Source: Lachnospiraceae bacterium (GTDB taxonomy: Bacteria; Bacillota; Clostridia; Lachnospirales; Lachnospiraceae). Taken from it: a stretch of DNA of 64,000 bases. Made by a program: the position numbers and the translations under genes. The notes under the pieces were generated by a model. It searched no databases. It saw only the letters and a program-made list of their open reading frames with translations, and was not told the origin of the DNA. Below are positions 55,000 through 63,983 of the stretch, in pieces. Location of the stretch: the NCBI GenBank assembly GCA_017500935.1, contig JAFVXW010000018.1, positions 36,051-100,050 of the forward strand, read 5' to 3'. The stretch's first letter is position 1. Each line of letters begins with the position of its first letter.

Positions 55000-56829
55000 A
55001 TGACACCTTTTGAACAATTACAGAAAAATATCAATCAGGGATGGCAGACATGGAACAACGCCAGTGTTTTTTCCTATGTGCACATGCCTGAAAAAATGGG
55101 CTTTAAACTTGGTCTGAAAGACTACAAGTACGAAAAGAGCCTGCCCACCGCACTGATCGGAAGCGAACCGGAGGACGGCATTGTCACCCCCTATGCCCAT
55201 GCCTATGACAACAGCTACACCTTTTCCCGTCTGGAATGGCTGGACATCGAGATCACCGTGGAAACTGCCTGCGCAGACGGCGATCAGGTTGTGATCGTAA
55301 CCCCCGTTAAGCTTCCCCCCAAGGCACCCACTCTGATCGTGGAAAGCATAAGCCTCTGGAACAGCAGCGCCATTCTGACCAAAAAAGACAGCACTCTCAC
55401 TCTGCAAAAGGATGACACCGCCATTACCGTCCAGATGACTGCTCCCGAAAATATCGAGTATTTTACCTGGTGCAATACCCCTTATCTTTCCGCTGCCCTC
55501 TCTGAGCCCATCGGTATCAGTACCGGCAAGGCAAGAACCCTGGAAGAAATCCGAAAAATCTGCGCTGCCCAGAAACAAAAATGGGCCGACAACATGAACA
55601 AATACGGTAAATTTGCAGAAACCTACAATGCGATGCAGACCTGCCAGGCCTGGGATACCATTTACAATCCCGAATACGGCTTCCCCACCACCACAGTAAG
55701 CCGTATCTGGAATAATAGCTGGGGCGGCTACGTACTGTTTTGCTGGGATACCTATTTCGGTGCCCTGATGCAGGCTCTGGACAACAAGGAACTGGCATAC
55801 TGCAATGCCATCGCCATCACCCGCACTTTAAGAGGCTGCGGTTTTGTTCCAAACTATACCGCACAGAACAATGTAAAAAGCTTTGACCGTTCCCAGCCCC
55901 CCGTCGGTTCCATGACCTGTCTGGAAATTTATAAAAAATACCAGGAAAAATGGTTTTTGGAAGAGGTTTTTGAGGATCTGTTTACCTGGAATGAATGGTT
56001 TATGAAAAAACGTACCGGCAAAAACGGCCTGCTTGCCTGGGGAAGCAACCCTTACAAGGGTGTGACCGGCCATGTGCTGGAAACCCAGGGTGTCGGCAAA
56101 TTCCGTGCCGCTGCCTATGAATCCGGTCTGGACAACTCCCCCATGTTTGATGACATGCCCTTTGATACCGAACGCTGTATCCTGCTTCTGGAAGATGTGG
56201 GCCTGACCGGTCTTTACATCAAGGACTGTTACAGTCTGGCAGAGATTGCTGCGATCCTTGGTTATGCCGACAAAGCAGCACTTTTGCTTGACCGTGCACA
56301 TACACTGGAAGACAAACTCGAAACACTCTGGGAAGATGACTTTGGCATGTATCTGTGCCGCAGGGAAGACACCGGTGCTTTCCAGTACCGCATTTCCCCC
56401 TTCCACTTCCACGCACTTTTCAGCAAAAAAGCCGGCAAAGAACATGCGGAAAGAATCGTCAAAGATCATTTCTACAATCCGCAGGAATTCTGGGGCGATT
56501 ACATCATGCCCGCGATCGCAAGAAACGACCCTGCTTATCCCGATCAGGACTACTGGCGCGGCCGTATCTGGGCTCCCATGAATTATCTTGTATACATGGC
56601 ACTTTCTGAATATGCTTCCGAAAGCGAACTTGTAGCACAGGCAGTTAAGGATCTCTCTGAAAAATCCGAAAAGCTGATCTTAAAAGAATGGCTGGAAATG
56701 GGACATGTTCATGAAAACTATGACGGTGATACCGGTGACGGCTGCGGTGTTGCAAACAGTGACCGTTTCTACCATTGGGGCGGCCTGCTTTCCTTTATCA
56801 CCCTCCACTACGAGAATTACTTTAACTAA
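55000..56829 (+). CDS. GH63/MGH1-like (alpha/alpha)6 glycoside hydrolase
   Basis: 609 residues. An N-terminal beta-sandwich of about 170 residues precedes the barrel, whose motifs include NSWGGYVLFCWDTYFGALMQ near 250, LLAWGSNPYKG near 345, YESGLDNSPMFDD near 372, WRGRIWAPMNYLVY near 525 and GYDGDTGDG-type HENYDGDTGDGCG near 570. No signal peptide. Related in fold to the gene at 24.6 kb but distinct in order. Start after AAAGGAGG. It stands alone and ends at a strong bidirectional terminator. Substrate unknown. Confidence 0.86.
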   Translation: MTPFEQLQKNINQGWQTWNNASVFSYVHMPEKMGFKLGLKDYKYEKSLPTALIGSEPEDGIVTPYAHAYDNSYTFSRLEWLDIEITVETACADGDQVVIVTPVKLPPKAPTLIVESISLWNSSAILTKKDSTLTLQKDDTAITVQMTAPENIEYFTWCNTPYLSAALSEPIGISTGKARTLEEIRKICAAQKQKWADNMNKYGKFAETYNAMQTCQAWDTIYNPEYGFPTTTVSRIWNNSWGGYVLFCWDTYFGALMQALDNKELAYCNAIAITRTLRGCGFVPNYTAQNNVKSFDRSQPPVGSMTCLEIYKKYQEKWFLEEVFEDLFTWNEWFMKKRTGKNGLLAWGSNPYKGVTGHVLETQGVGKFRAAAYESGLDNSPMFDDMPFDTERCILLLEDVGLTGLYIKDCYSLAEIAAILGYADKAALLLDRAHTLEDKLETLWEDDFGMYLCRREDTGAFQYRISPFHFHALFSKKAGKEHAERIVKDHFYNPQEFWGDYIMPAIARNDPAYPDQDYWRGRIWAPMNYLVYMALSEYASESELVAQAVKDLSEKSEKLILKEWLEMGHVHENYDGDTGDGCGVANSDRFYHWGGLLSFITLHYENYFN

Positions 56830-56858
56830 AAACAGCCTGTAAGAAAAAAGTACACAAC

Positions 56859-56898
56859 AAAAAGGATGAAGCCCTTGTAAGAGGACCTCATCCTTTTT
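56859..56898. terminator. Bidirectional terminator between convergent genes
   Basis: Stem AAAAAGGATGA/TCATCCTTTTT (11 bp), then CTTTT on the plus strand and an A-rich left flank that gives a T run on the minus strand. Confidence 0.85.
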
Positions 56899-56935
56899 CT
56901 TTTCCTGTCATATCTGCTCGTCAACATCATCTGCT

Positions 56936-57526
56936 TTAAAGCCACTTCCACGAAACCAGCACCGGAAGCAGACCAAGCAGAGGGTTAAACCCTTTCAGGC
57001 TCTGCTTTAACTTTTCCTTCATCCGAAGAAGACGTACTTTAAAACAGGACTCCGTAATTCCCAGTTGTTCGGCCATCTCGGCGCCTGTATAACCATACTC
57101 ATAAAACTGCCGCAAAATCTGTATTTCTTTGTGCGTCAATACTTTTTCCATCGTCGCATACAGATCCACCATGCTGTAAGGATTGGTCTCCTCCGCCAGG
57201 TTCAGAGTCCCTGCGGTATTTCCTGCAATATAACCGTCAGAAATCCCGCCATACTCACTCTCCAGAAATTCCAGTACACTTTCTTCGTTCACACAGAGTT
57301 TGCTCTGCTGCTCATACCACTTCTTAACTCTGTAGCGCGCAACAACGACCAAAAATCCGGGAACATTCGGATGATGTTTTACGGCTTCCCATTTTGCATA
57401 TGTAATATAGAATACATCCTGTACAACATCATCCACAGCCGCATCATTGTTTCTGATCATGCGTCTGACAAAACGATACACTAGCTGATAATGACTGTTA
57501 TAAACGTCTTCAAAATCCTTATACAT
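56936..57526 (-). CDS. ECF-type RNA polymerase sigma factor
   Basis: 196 residues from the ATG at 57526 (GGAG 8 bases upstream; an earlier ATG at 57544 touches AAGGA). Sigma-70 region 2: YNSHYQLVYRFVRRMIRNND and VVQDVFYITYAKW. Region 4: LTHKEIQILRQFYEYGYTGAEMAEQLGI. Region 3 is absent and region 1 is minimal, so ECF-like. It follows the XRE gene by 35 bases; no anti-sigma factor is visible, so the XRE protein may take that controlling role. Confidence 0.87.
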   Translation of the reverse strand: MYKDFEDVYNSHYQLVYRFVRRMIRNNDAAVDDVVQDVFYITYAKWEAVKHHPNVPGFLVVVARYRVKKWYEQQSKLCVNEESVLEFLESEYGGISDGYIAGNTAGTLNLAEETNPYSMVDLYATMEKVLTHKEIQILRQFYEYGYTGAEMAEQLGITESCFKVRLLRMKEKLKQSLKGFNPLLGLLPVLVSWKWL

Positions 57527-57561
57527 TTCGTCTGCTCCGCTCATTCCTTATGAATGCTTTG

Positions 57562-57879
57562 TCATCGGTACAAAAGGGCCATAAAATGCATGATCTGTTC
57601 AACGATCGGCTCTTTTGCCCTGGGAATCTCGCGGAAAATATCTTCTAAAACTTCTTCTGACAGCTCCTCACCGGTTAACAGGTAGGTAGGATCCAGTCCC
57701 ATCCCCTGATAGATCGTAAGCACTCTGTCAACTGTAATCTTTCGGATACCCCGCTCAATTTCCCCATAATAGGTTGCAGAAATCCCCAAAAGCTTAGCGG
57801 CCTGCCTCTGTGTCAGCCCCATCTCCCTGCGGCGTTTACGAAGCCGTTCGCCAATTTCAACAAATAAATCCTCTGCCAT
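57562..57879 (-). CDS. XRE-family transcriptional regulator
   Basis: 105 residues with an N-terminal HTH (GLTQRQAAKLLGISATYYGEI) and a helical tail. Start after GGGAG. It precedes the sigma-factor gene on the same strand, and the long upstream region holds three AATGACACGC-type repeats (minus strand) that could be its operators. Confidence 0.87.
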   Translation of the reverse strand: MAEDLFVEIGERLRKRRREMGLTQRQAAKLLGISATYYGEIERGIRKITVDRVLTIYQGMGLDPTYLLTGEELSEEVLEDIFREIPRAKEPIVEQIMHFMALLYR

Positions 57880-58271
57880 ATGCTCTTTTCTCCCAAATCA
57901 GTCTGATATCTTTATTTTACTGATATTCTGGCAATAATTAGAGCAACCAATACAGAGTATTTATTGTAAAAATAACGCTATTGGTTATGATTTCAAAAGT
58001 TTTTAATTATTTTGTTTACATAATTTCATTGACCGGTTTAGTTTTTTTACTATAAACCGAATATTTCCATGCATTTCGAACACCTCGCTTTTCTTATCAA
58101 AAAATAACACAAATTTTCTGACAAATCCCCAATTTCCACAGCGTTATCCACATATTCGTGTGTCATTATCCCCAGATTTGCGTGTCATTTTCCGAAAACT
58201 GCGTGTCATTTTTATGAATCTTCGTTACTTATCCACGTATAAGCTCCGGTGACATAACTTTTTATCCACAT
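57880..58271. other. Intergenic region with DnaA boxes and three 21-22-bp-spaced repeats
   Basis: DnaA boxes: TTATCCACA (58144-58152 and 58262-58270), TTATCCACG (58229-58237) and TTATCCCCA (58166-58174). Iteron-like GTGTCATT at 58160, 58182 and 58203, the last two within GCGTGTCATTTT. To the left is a strongly AT-rich zone (57,900-58,135) with an inverted repeat CGGTTTA/TAAACCG (58034-58059). No gene is seen here. It separates the helicase end from the XRE start on the same strand. Confidence 0.75.
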
Positions 58272-60665
58272 TTACAGCCAATCGTTCCAGAACTTCTCCA
58301 CACGCAGTCCCACCGATTTTTTTGAGACCACTTCAAAGCTTTGCCACTCTCTTGGAAACAGTTTCAGATAGGTTCTGTTTAAGAATCGCTCGTCCAACAG
58401 CGCAACAATTCCGATATCCTCGGCGGTACGAATCACACGTCCGGCGGCCTGCAGTACCTTGTTCATGCCCGGATAACGATACGCATAATCAAATCCGTCT
58501 TCTCCTTCTTTTGAAAAATACTGTTTTAAGATTTCACGTTCATTGCATACCTGCGGAAGCCCGGTTCCCACGATAACAGCCCCAATCAGACTGTCATTTT
58601 TAAGGTCGATTCCTTCGCTGAAAATACCGCCAAGAACACAAAACCCGATCAGACTCTTTTCTTCTTCAAACTCGATATCCATCTGAATGATCTCTTCCAG
58701 ACAGCATCCGCTGTTTCCTTCAAAGCGATGCAGAAAGCTTTCCCGTTCCTCCTCACTCATAAATTCCTGCTGCAAAAGACATTCCGCCTGATCCGGATCC
58801 AGAAAATATTTTTCATAGATCTCAAAGACTGTTGACAAAAACGCATGGGATGGAAAAAATATCATATAATTTCCATGACGCCTGGATGTAATTTCATGAA
58901 TATAGGCGGCAATCCTGTAATACTCCGTTTCGGAACGCCTTGTATATTTACTTGTCACATCCTCTGCCAGAAACAGAGCTTTACGCTTGGGATCGAAAGT
59001 AGATCTGGCATATACTTCAAAATCCTGTGCTTCCCCGCCCAACAGTTTCTTATAATACTGAATCGGAAGCAGCGTTGCCGAAAACAGGATCGTGCTTACC
59101 CCTCTGCCCATGCATTGCTGCAGATTTCTTGAAGGGTCCACACAAAACAGTTTCAGGAAAAAACGGCCGTCTTCTTCCAGCTGTGTATACATCACATAGT
59201 GATCATCCACCAATTCATAAATCATCAGAAAATGAGAAACCTGAAAATAAAACTCCAAAATCGCCTGCCGCACAGGATTATCGGTATGATTCTCCAGATA
59301 TTCTTCCATCGTTCCGGATAATCGGGCCAATGCCTGCACAAAAGAATCGATCATGTCCACCAGCTGATAATTTTCGCACTCCCTTTTCATTTCCAGAAGT
59401 GCCCTGTTGCATTTTTCCAGCTGTTTTTCCATATGCGGCTCCACCGCCTTTACGATCCGTTTCAGTTCCAGAAAATCTTCCTTGTACAAAACAGCACTGT
59501 ACATATCCCTGCCTCTTTCCAGCAGATTGTGTGCCTCATCTACCAAAAAAAGATAGTTTTCCTTACGTGTACTGTCCGCAAAAAAACGTTTCAGGTAAAC
59601 ATGCGGATCGAACAGGTAATTGTAATCGCATATGATGCCGTCGGCAAACAGACTCATGTCCAAAGACATTTCAAAAGGACATACCTGATGCTTTCTGGCA
59701 TAACTTTCAATTTTCTCTCTGCTGTAACTCTGTTCATGTGTCAAAAGATCAAAGACTGCATCGTTGATCCGGTCATAATGTCCTTTGGCATACGGACAGT
59801 GTTCAGGATTGCATAAAGTCTCCTCTATAAAGCATATCTTCTCACGGGCCGTAAGAGTTACATTTTTTATAAAAAGTCCTTGATTTTTTAATATTTCATA
59901 GGTTTTTTCCGCCACGGAGGCCGTAATCGTCTTGGCAGTCAGGTAAAATATCCTGTCAGCCTTGCCTTCCCCCATCGCTTTGATCGCCGGAAACAGTGTG
60001 GAAACCGTTTTTCCCACACCGGTAGGTGCTTCTATGAAAAGCTTGCGCTTATGGCAGATCGTGTGATACACATGGGTAACAAGCTCTTTTTGTCCTTCCC
60101 GGTAGGCAAAAGGAAACTGCAGCATCCGGATGGATTCCTGCCGCATCCCCCGCCAGTTGATCTCTTCTCTTGCCCATTTTTCATACTGTGAGATCAGCTC
60201 CCCAAACCAGCTCTCCAGTTCCTCAAATGTATACTCATAATGAAAATACCGGATCTGTTCCGTTTCCAGATTGCAGTAGGTCATCCGCACCTTCATCTGC
60301 TCCTGTGCGTGATCATAGGCGTACATATAGGCATAACATTTAGCCTGTGCCAAATGTTCCGGCACAGGCTCTTTCATCCGCTCCAAATCCTTATAGGTTC
60401 CCTTGATCTCATCAATCTGTGTGATGTCACCGTCGATCACACCGTCTGCACGGCCTTCCACTTTGATCGTAAGCCCCTCAAACTCACAGTTGTGACGCAT
60501 CACAACCTCCGCATGATAAGAAGAACCCATCTTCTTTTGTATCATGCGGTGAATCCGGCTGCCCTCCTGCATGGCATCCTCAGACATCACTTTTACCCGA
60601 TTGTCAATATCACCGGACCGTAAAATAAATTCCACCAGCCGGCGTACAGAAATTCTGACCTCCAC
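58272..60665 (-). CDS. Rad3/DinG-type Fe-S helicase with N-terminal PD-(D/E)XK domain
   Basis: 797 residues; start GTG at 60665, 7 bases after GGAGG. The N-terminal 190 residues look like a nuclease domain (EFEGLTIKVEGRADGVIDGD, ITQIDEIKGTYKDLE). Helicase motif I is APTGVGKTVSTLFPA near 215, motif II is DEAH near 360, and VLQAAGRVIRTAED is motif VI. Four cysteines for a 4Fe-4S cluster lie in KICFIEETLCNPEHCPYAKG and HQVCPFEM. XPD-family helicases unwind 5'-3' and resolve G4, R-loop or damaged DNA. Genes upstream are an SOS-boxed repair pair. Confidence 0.93.
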   Translation of the reverse strand: MEVRISVRRLVEFILRSGDIDNRVKVMSEDAMQEGSRIHRMIQKKMGSSYHAEVVMRHNCEFEGLTIKVEGRADGVIDGDITQIDEIKGTYKDLERMKEPVPEHLAQAKCYAYMYAYDHAQEQMKVRMTYCNLETEQIRYFHYEYTFEELESWFGELISQYEKWAREEINWRGMRQESIRMLQFPFAYREGQKELVTHVYHTICHKRKLFIEAPTGVGKTVSTLFPAIKAMGEGKADRIFYLTAKTITASVAEKTYEILKNQGLFIKNVTLTAREKICFIEETLCNPEHCPYAKGHYDRINDAVFDLLTHEQSYSREKIESYARKHQVCPFEMSLDMSLFADGIICDYNYLFDPHVYLKRFFADSTRKENYLFLVDEAHNLLERGRDMYSAVLYKEDFLELKRIVKAVEPHMEKQLEKCNRALLEMKRECENYQLVDMIDSFVQALARLSGTMEEYLENHTDNPVRQAILEFYFQVSHFLMIYELVDDHYVMYTQLEEDGRFFLKLFCVDPSRNLQQCMGRGVSTILFSATLLPIQYYKKLLGGEAQDFEVYARSTFDPKRKALFLAEDVTSKYTRRSETEYYRIAAYIHEITSRRHGNYMIFFPSHAFLSTVFEIYEKYFLDPDQAECLLQQEFMSEEERESFLHRFEGNSGCCLEEIIQMDIEFEEEKSLIGFCVLGGIFSEGIDLKNDSLIGAVIVGTGLPQVCNEREILKQYFSKEGEDGFDYAYRYPGMNKVLQAAGRVIRTAEDIGIVALLDERFLNRTYLKLFPREWQSFEVVSKKSVGLRVEKFWNDWL

Positions 60666-60746
60666 GGTATTTCCTCCACTCTCTCATCTAAGAAAATACT
60701 ACCTGTTTCCGGTCAAAGAGTCAATAACGCCGCACTGTATTTCCCG

Positions 60747-61544
60747 TCACAGCCTGTCTTCGCATTCCGTCATAAAACTGCGGTATTTCAGCGGCATAAA
60801 ATGTTTCTGCAGCTTTCGGTTTTCCCTTTCCTCAATGCTGATACTTTCGGTAAATCTACGGATCAGCAGGTTGATCTCCCTTTCCTGCTGCGTATATCTG
60901 CCTTCCATATTTTCAAACGCCAGACACTCAGACTCCTGCAGATGCATAAGAAACCAGGGCTTCCCCGAAGGATGTACCCCGGCAATCCCTCTTTTCGTAT
61001 CAGCGATCACAAAATTCTCCAGCGGAAACCGGTCTGCAAAATGCGGCATCACAAACGCGGTCACATCTGCATCCGGCTCTATTCTGGAAAACAAAAGTCC
61101 GCCCTCCAATTCCCGAAAACGGACAAACATTTTCATGCGGTGTTCCTCCTTACGGACCCGACGTGCCAATTCAAACACTCTCTGTACACAGTCATAAGTC
61201 AGTGCCTGTAAAAGCTTCCCCTTTACCTGACCGGAAAGCCCCAGCACCACTGTCTCATAAATTGCCTGGGCACGGTCACTGCTTCCCGAAGCCGCCGCAA
61301 AACAGATATCCTCATAGGTATCGGCACCAAAACGCCGGATCAGTGTATCGGCTACCTTCGCTGCCTTATACGGCTGTGTCCAAACCTCCCTGTAATCCGC
61401 AAACAGGTTCAGATCGTCTGCCCCCGTCTGAATCCTTGTATTCTCCTGTATGAGCTTCCATTCATAAGCCTGATAAATTGCTGTCAGAATCCCTTCCAGC
61501 GCAGGCTCACATACCAGAATGATCTCCCTGTAACCGTCCGCCAT
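60747..61544 (-). CDS. TIGR03915-family DNA metabolism protein
   Basis: 265 residues from the ATG at 61544 (GAGG 9 bases upstream; a TTG at 61559 is less likely). Family marks: LVCEPALEGILTAIYQAYEW, FREL-EGGLLFSRIEPDAD and HMPLKYRSFMTECEDR-like end. TIGR03915 (also DUF4130) proteins are always next to the TIGR03916 radical SAM protein, and some versions are fused to uracil-DNA glycosylase. Function unproven; presumed DNA repair. It follows its partner by 11 bases. Confidence 0.92.
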   Translation of the reverse strand: MADGYREIILVCEPALEGILTAIYQAYEWKLIQENTRIQTGADDLNLFADYREVWTQPYKAAKVADTLIRRFGADTYEDICFAAASGSSDRAQAIYETVVLGLSGQVKGKLLQALTYDCVQRVFELARRVRKEEHRMKMFVRFRELEGGLLFSRIEPDADVTAFVMPHFADRFPLENFVIADTKRGIAGVHPSGKPWFLMHLQESECLAFENMEGRYTQQEREINLLIRRFTESISIEERENRKLQKHFMPLKYRSFMTECEDRL

Positions 61545-61555
61545 ATGTATCTTCC

Positions 61556-62905
61556 TCAAATCACCTTTTGTACAAAGCGGTTCTGATCCATGATAAACCG
61601 CCTGTCGTCAAACAAAGACAGCTGCTGATAGGTCACGCCGTCTGCATCAAAAGGAAGCCTCTCCTTACAGTCCAGAAGCTGTCTTGTAATAAAATCCTCA
61701 TCCGTCCGCACCCGGTACATCTGCCGTCCGCTGCAGAGAATAAAAAAATGTGCTCTCTTCAAAACCACACCCATCTTCTTTAAATGGGAAAAATCCAGAC
61801 TGCCGTTTCGCCTTGCCTGCACGATCCGCCGTGCACTCTTAACTCCGATCCCCGGTACCCGCAGAAGGGTTTCATAGGAGGCTTTGTTTATTTCCACCGG
61901 GAACTGTTCCAGATGCCGCAGCGCCCAGTCAGCCTTGGGATCCAGCAAAATATTAAAATCAGGGCGTTCCTGACTCAAAAGCTCGTCCGCACAAAAACCG
62001 TAAAAACGCAAAAGCCAGTCAGCCTGATAAAGACGGTGTTCCCGCAAAAGGGGCGGCCCGCCGGGCAGAGCCGGCAGCTCTTTATCCTGATTCACCGCCA
62101 CAAACGCCGAGTAAAACACCCTTTTTAACGCAAATTTCTGATACAGACTCTCCGCAACAGACAGAATCTGATAATCATTCTCCGGCGTGGCACCTATGAT
62201 CATCTGCGTAGACTGCCCTGCCGGTACAAACTGCGGTGCATTGCGGTAAAGTGCAATCTCATTCTTACTGACCTCTATACCGTTCTGAATCTGGCGCATC
62301 GGTGCCAGAATCGTTCTCCGGTGCTTATTCGGCGCCAGACGCTGCAGCCCCTCTGCTGTGGGCAGCTCCAGATTCACACTCATTCTGTCCACCCAGAATC
62401 CGGCTCTCTGGATCACCTCCGGCGCAGCTCCGGGAATGGCCTTGATATGAATATACCCCTGAAAATGATACTCTGTGCGCAGCTTGTATACAGTCTGCAG
62501 GATCAGCTCCATCGTGTACGTGGGATTATAAAGAATTCCGGAGCTTAAAAACAGACCTTCAATAAAATTGCGCCGGTAAAACTCTATTGTCAGCCGACAG
62601 ACCTCATCGGGTGTAAAACTGGCCCGGGGAATATCGTTGGAACAGCGGTTTAAACAATACTTACAGTCATAGACACATTCATTGGTGAACAAAATCTTAA
62701 GCAGACTGATGCATCTGCCGTCTGCCGAAAAGCTGTGGCAAATTCCCGCCTTCACCGCATTGCCGATGCCCTTTCCGTCCCCTTTGCGCTCACTGCCGCT
62801 GCTGGTACACGCCACATCGTATTTGGCCGCATCGCTTAATATTTCCAGTTTTTCCATCAGGGAAAGTCCCGAACCTGACATCCCTGTACCGATCATAATA
62901 TTCAT
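61556..62905 (-). CDS. TIGR03916 putative DNA modification/repair radical SAM protein
   Basis: 449 residues from the ATG at 62905 (GAGG upstream; a longer frame has no site). Radical SAM CxxxCxxC: NECVYDCKYCLNRC near residue 78. The C-terminal half contains a helix-hairpin-helix DNA-binding motif (LLRVPGIGVKSARRIVQARR near 345), so it probably acts on DNA. The promoter bears two LexA-like boxes, so it should be induced by DNA damage together with the TIGR03915 gene downstream. Chemistry unknown. Confidence 0.94.
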   Translation of the reverse strand: MNIMIGTGMSGSGLSLMEKLEILSDAAKYDVACTSSGSERKGDGKGIGNAVKAGICHSFSADGRCISLLKILFTNECVYDCKYCLNRCSNDIPRASFTPDEVCRLTIEFYRRNFIEGLFLSSGILYNPTYTMELILQTVYKLRTEYHFQGYIHIKAIPGAAPEVIQRAGFWVDRMSVNLELPTAEGLQRLAPNKHRRTILAPMRQIQNGIEVSKNEIALYRNAPQFVPAGQSTQMIIGATPENDYQILSVAESLYQKFALKRVFYSAFVAVNQDKELPALPGGPPLLREHRLYQADWLLRFYGFCADELLSQERPDFNILLDPKADWALRHLEQFPVEINKASYETLLRVPGIGVKSARRIVQARRNGSLDFSHLKKMGVVLKRAHFFILCSGRQMYRVRTDEDFITRQLLDCKERLPFDADGVTYQQLSLFDDRRFIMDQNRFVQKVI

Positions 62906-62917
62906 ACTGCGCCTCGC

Positions 62918-62965
62918 AAACATATGTTCTTTTCACATTATAGTACATATGTTCGATTTGCGCAA
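62918..62965 (-). promoter_or_regulatory. SOS-controlled promoter with two LexA-like boxes
   Basis: Minus strand: -35 TTGCGC (62965-62960), 17 bases, -10 TATAAT (62942-62937). Box 1 CGAACATATGTA (62955-62944) is in the spacer. Box 2 GAACATATGTTT (62929-62918) lies over the transcription start. Both fit the Gram-positive LexA consensus CGAAC-n4-GTTCG in most positions. Confidence 0.82.
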
Positions 62966-63022
62966 GTATAAATCGTGTGGGTTTTGTGCACACTCCGCAC
63001 AGGGTGCGGGTACACAAAAAAA

Positions 63023-63069
63023 CCTTCCCGGCAGACAGGGACTTGTGAATCCATCGTCTGTCAGGAAGG
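63023..63069 (-). terminator. Terminator of the YkgJ gene
   Basis: A 14-bp stem with one or two mismatches (CCTTCCCGGCAGAC with GTCTGTCAGGAAGG), then seven T on the minus strand. Confidence 0.88.
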
Positions 63070-63094
63070 CATTTTTATGATACCGTCTGTATCC

Positions 63095-63793
63095 TTATTC
63101 ATTTATATACACTGCCGCAGCTTCTTTTGCCTGTGCCAGGCGTCCTTCAAACTGTTCGTAAAAATCTCTGTCCGTTTCATAGGGAAGTACGTAAAACTGC
63201 TGCAGGATAAACAGGTTCACCTGTTTTAACAGGGCTGCCCTTTTCTCATCTGCAGGCTGCATGGCCTCCTCCATGGCCTTATTCTGAATCCCTTTCAGGA
63301 AATAGTGCCAGTCTGTGACAAAACGCTCATAGCGTGCCGCAGAGGGGATATCCAGCCATTTTTTCACCTTGACCTTGGTTCTGGATTCCTTGGTACATTC
63401 ATGAATCTGAATAAAATATTGAAAGGATCCATTTTCATAAAGACGTCCCAGAGGGAACAAACGGCAAATACCGGGGCGGTGGGTATGAATGCTGCATCTG
63501 CCCTGCGCATTCAGATACACACAGGCTTCCTGCTCTCCTGCCATCTTCAGATTAGGCAGAATGATGCCGTCAGCCACATTCAGCTCCACGCTTTCGTCCA
63601 GAAGCTGGGCAAATGCTTTGCCTGTATACTGTGTCAGCTGATAAATATCATACGGATCAAGTGTAATACTGCTGCCCATCCCTCTGCAGCATGCACTGCA
63701 TCCGCTGCAGTCATCACATCCGACTTTTACAAGATCCTGCAGACTATACAGTCTGCCGTCAGAAACTTTTTGCAAATCTATTTCGCGTTCCAT
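63095..63793 (-). CDS. YkgJ family cysteine-cluster protein
   Basis: 232 residues from the ATG at 63793, 6 bases after GGAG; the GTG at 63805 is an alternative. Cysteine pattern: VGCDDCSGCSACCRGMGS near residue 25, ACVYLNAQGRCSIHTHRPGICRLFP near 85-110 and HECTKES. This is the YkgJ (CxxxCxxC-type zinc or Fe-S) pattern. The function is unknown; it sits between the SOS pair and tRNA genes. Confidence 0.9.
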   Translation of the reverse strand: MEREIDLQKVSDGRLYSLQDLVKVGCDDCSGCSACCRGMGSSITLDPYDIYQLTQYTGKAFAQLLDESVELNVADGIILPNLKMAGEQEACVYLNAQGRCSIHTHRPGICRLFPLGRLYENGSFQYFIQIHECTKESRTKVKVKKWLDIPSAARYERFVTDWHYFLKGIQNKAMEEAMQPADEKRAALLKQVNLFILQQFYVLPYETDRDFYEQFEGRLAQAKEAAAVYINE

Positions 63794-63818
63794 ACTTTTC
63801 TCCACTCCCTGAATAACG

Positions 63819-63852
63819 AAAAAACCTGGGTTCCTATTATTAGGAATCCAGG
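63819..63852 (-). terminator. Terminator of the tRNA transcript
   Basis: A near-perfect 12-bp stem (CCTGGGTTCCTA/TAGGAATCCAGG), then six T on the minus strand, right after tRNA-Lys. Confidence 0.88.
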
Positions 63853-63863
63853 ATCTTTACTAC

Positions 63864-63936
63864 TGAAGCACGGGGGATTCGAACCCCCGACAACCTGATT
63901 AAAAGTCAGGTGCTCTACCGGCTGAGCTAGTGCTCC
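63864..63936 (-). tRNA. tRNA-Lys (UUU)
   Basis: 73 bases. Acceptor GGAGCAC pairs GTGCTTC with one G-U; D-arm AGCTCAGCCGGTAGAGCA; anticodon stem CTGAC/GTCAG-type with loop CTTTTAA, anticodon TTT; T-arm GGGGG-TTCGAAT-CCCCC. Discriminator A; the CCA end is not encoded. Confidence 0.96.
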
Positions 63937-63983
63937 ATAATATAAAACAAACGGACGCTTCTGCATTCCGTAGACATAACAAA

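Noticed and set aside
57880-58271. Chromosomal oriC
   Set aside because: DnaA boxes are present, but dnaA, dnaN, rpmH and other origin neighbours are absent, so I report it only as an origin-like cluster.
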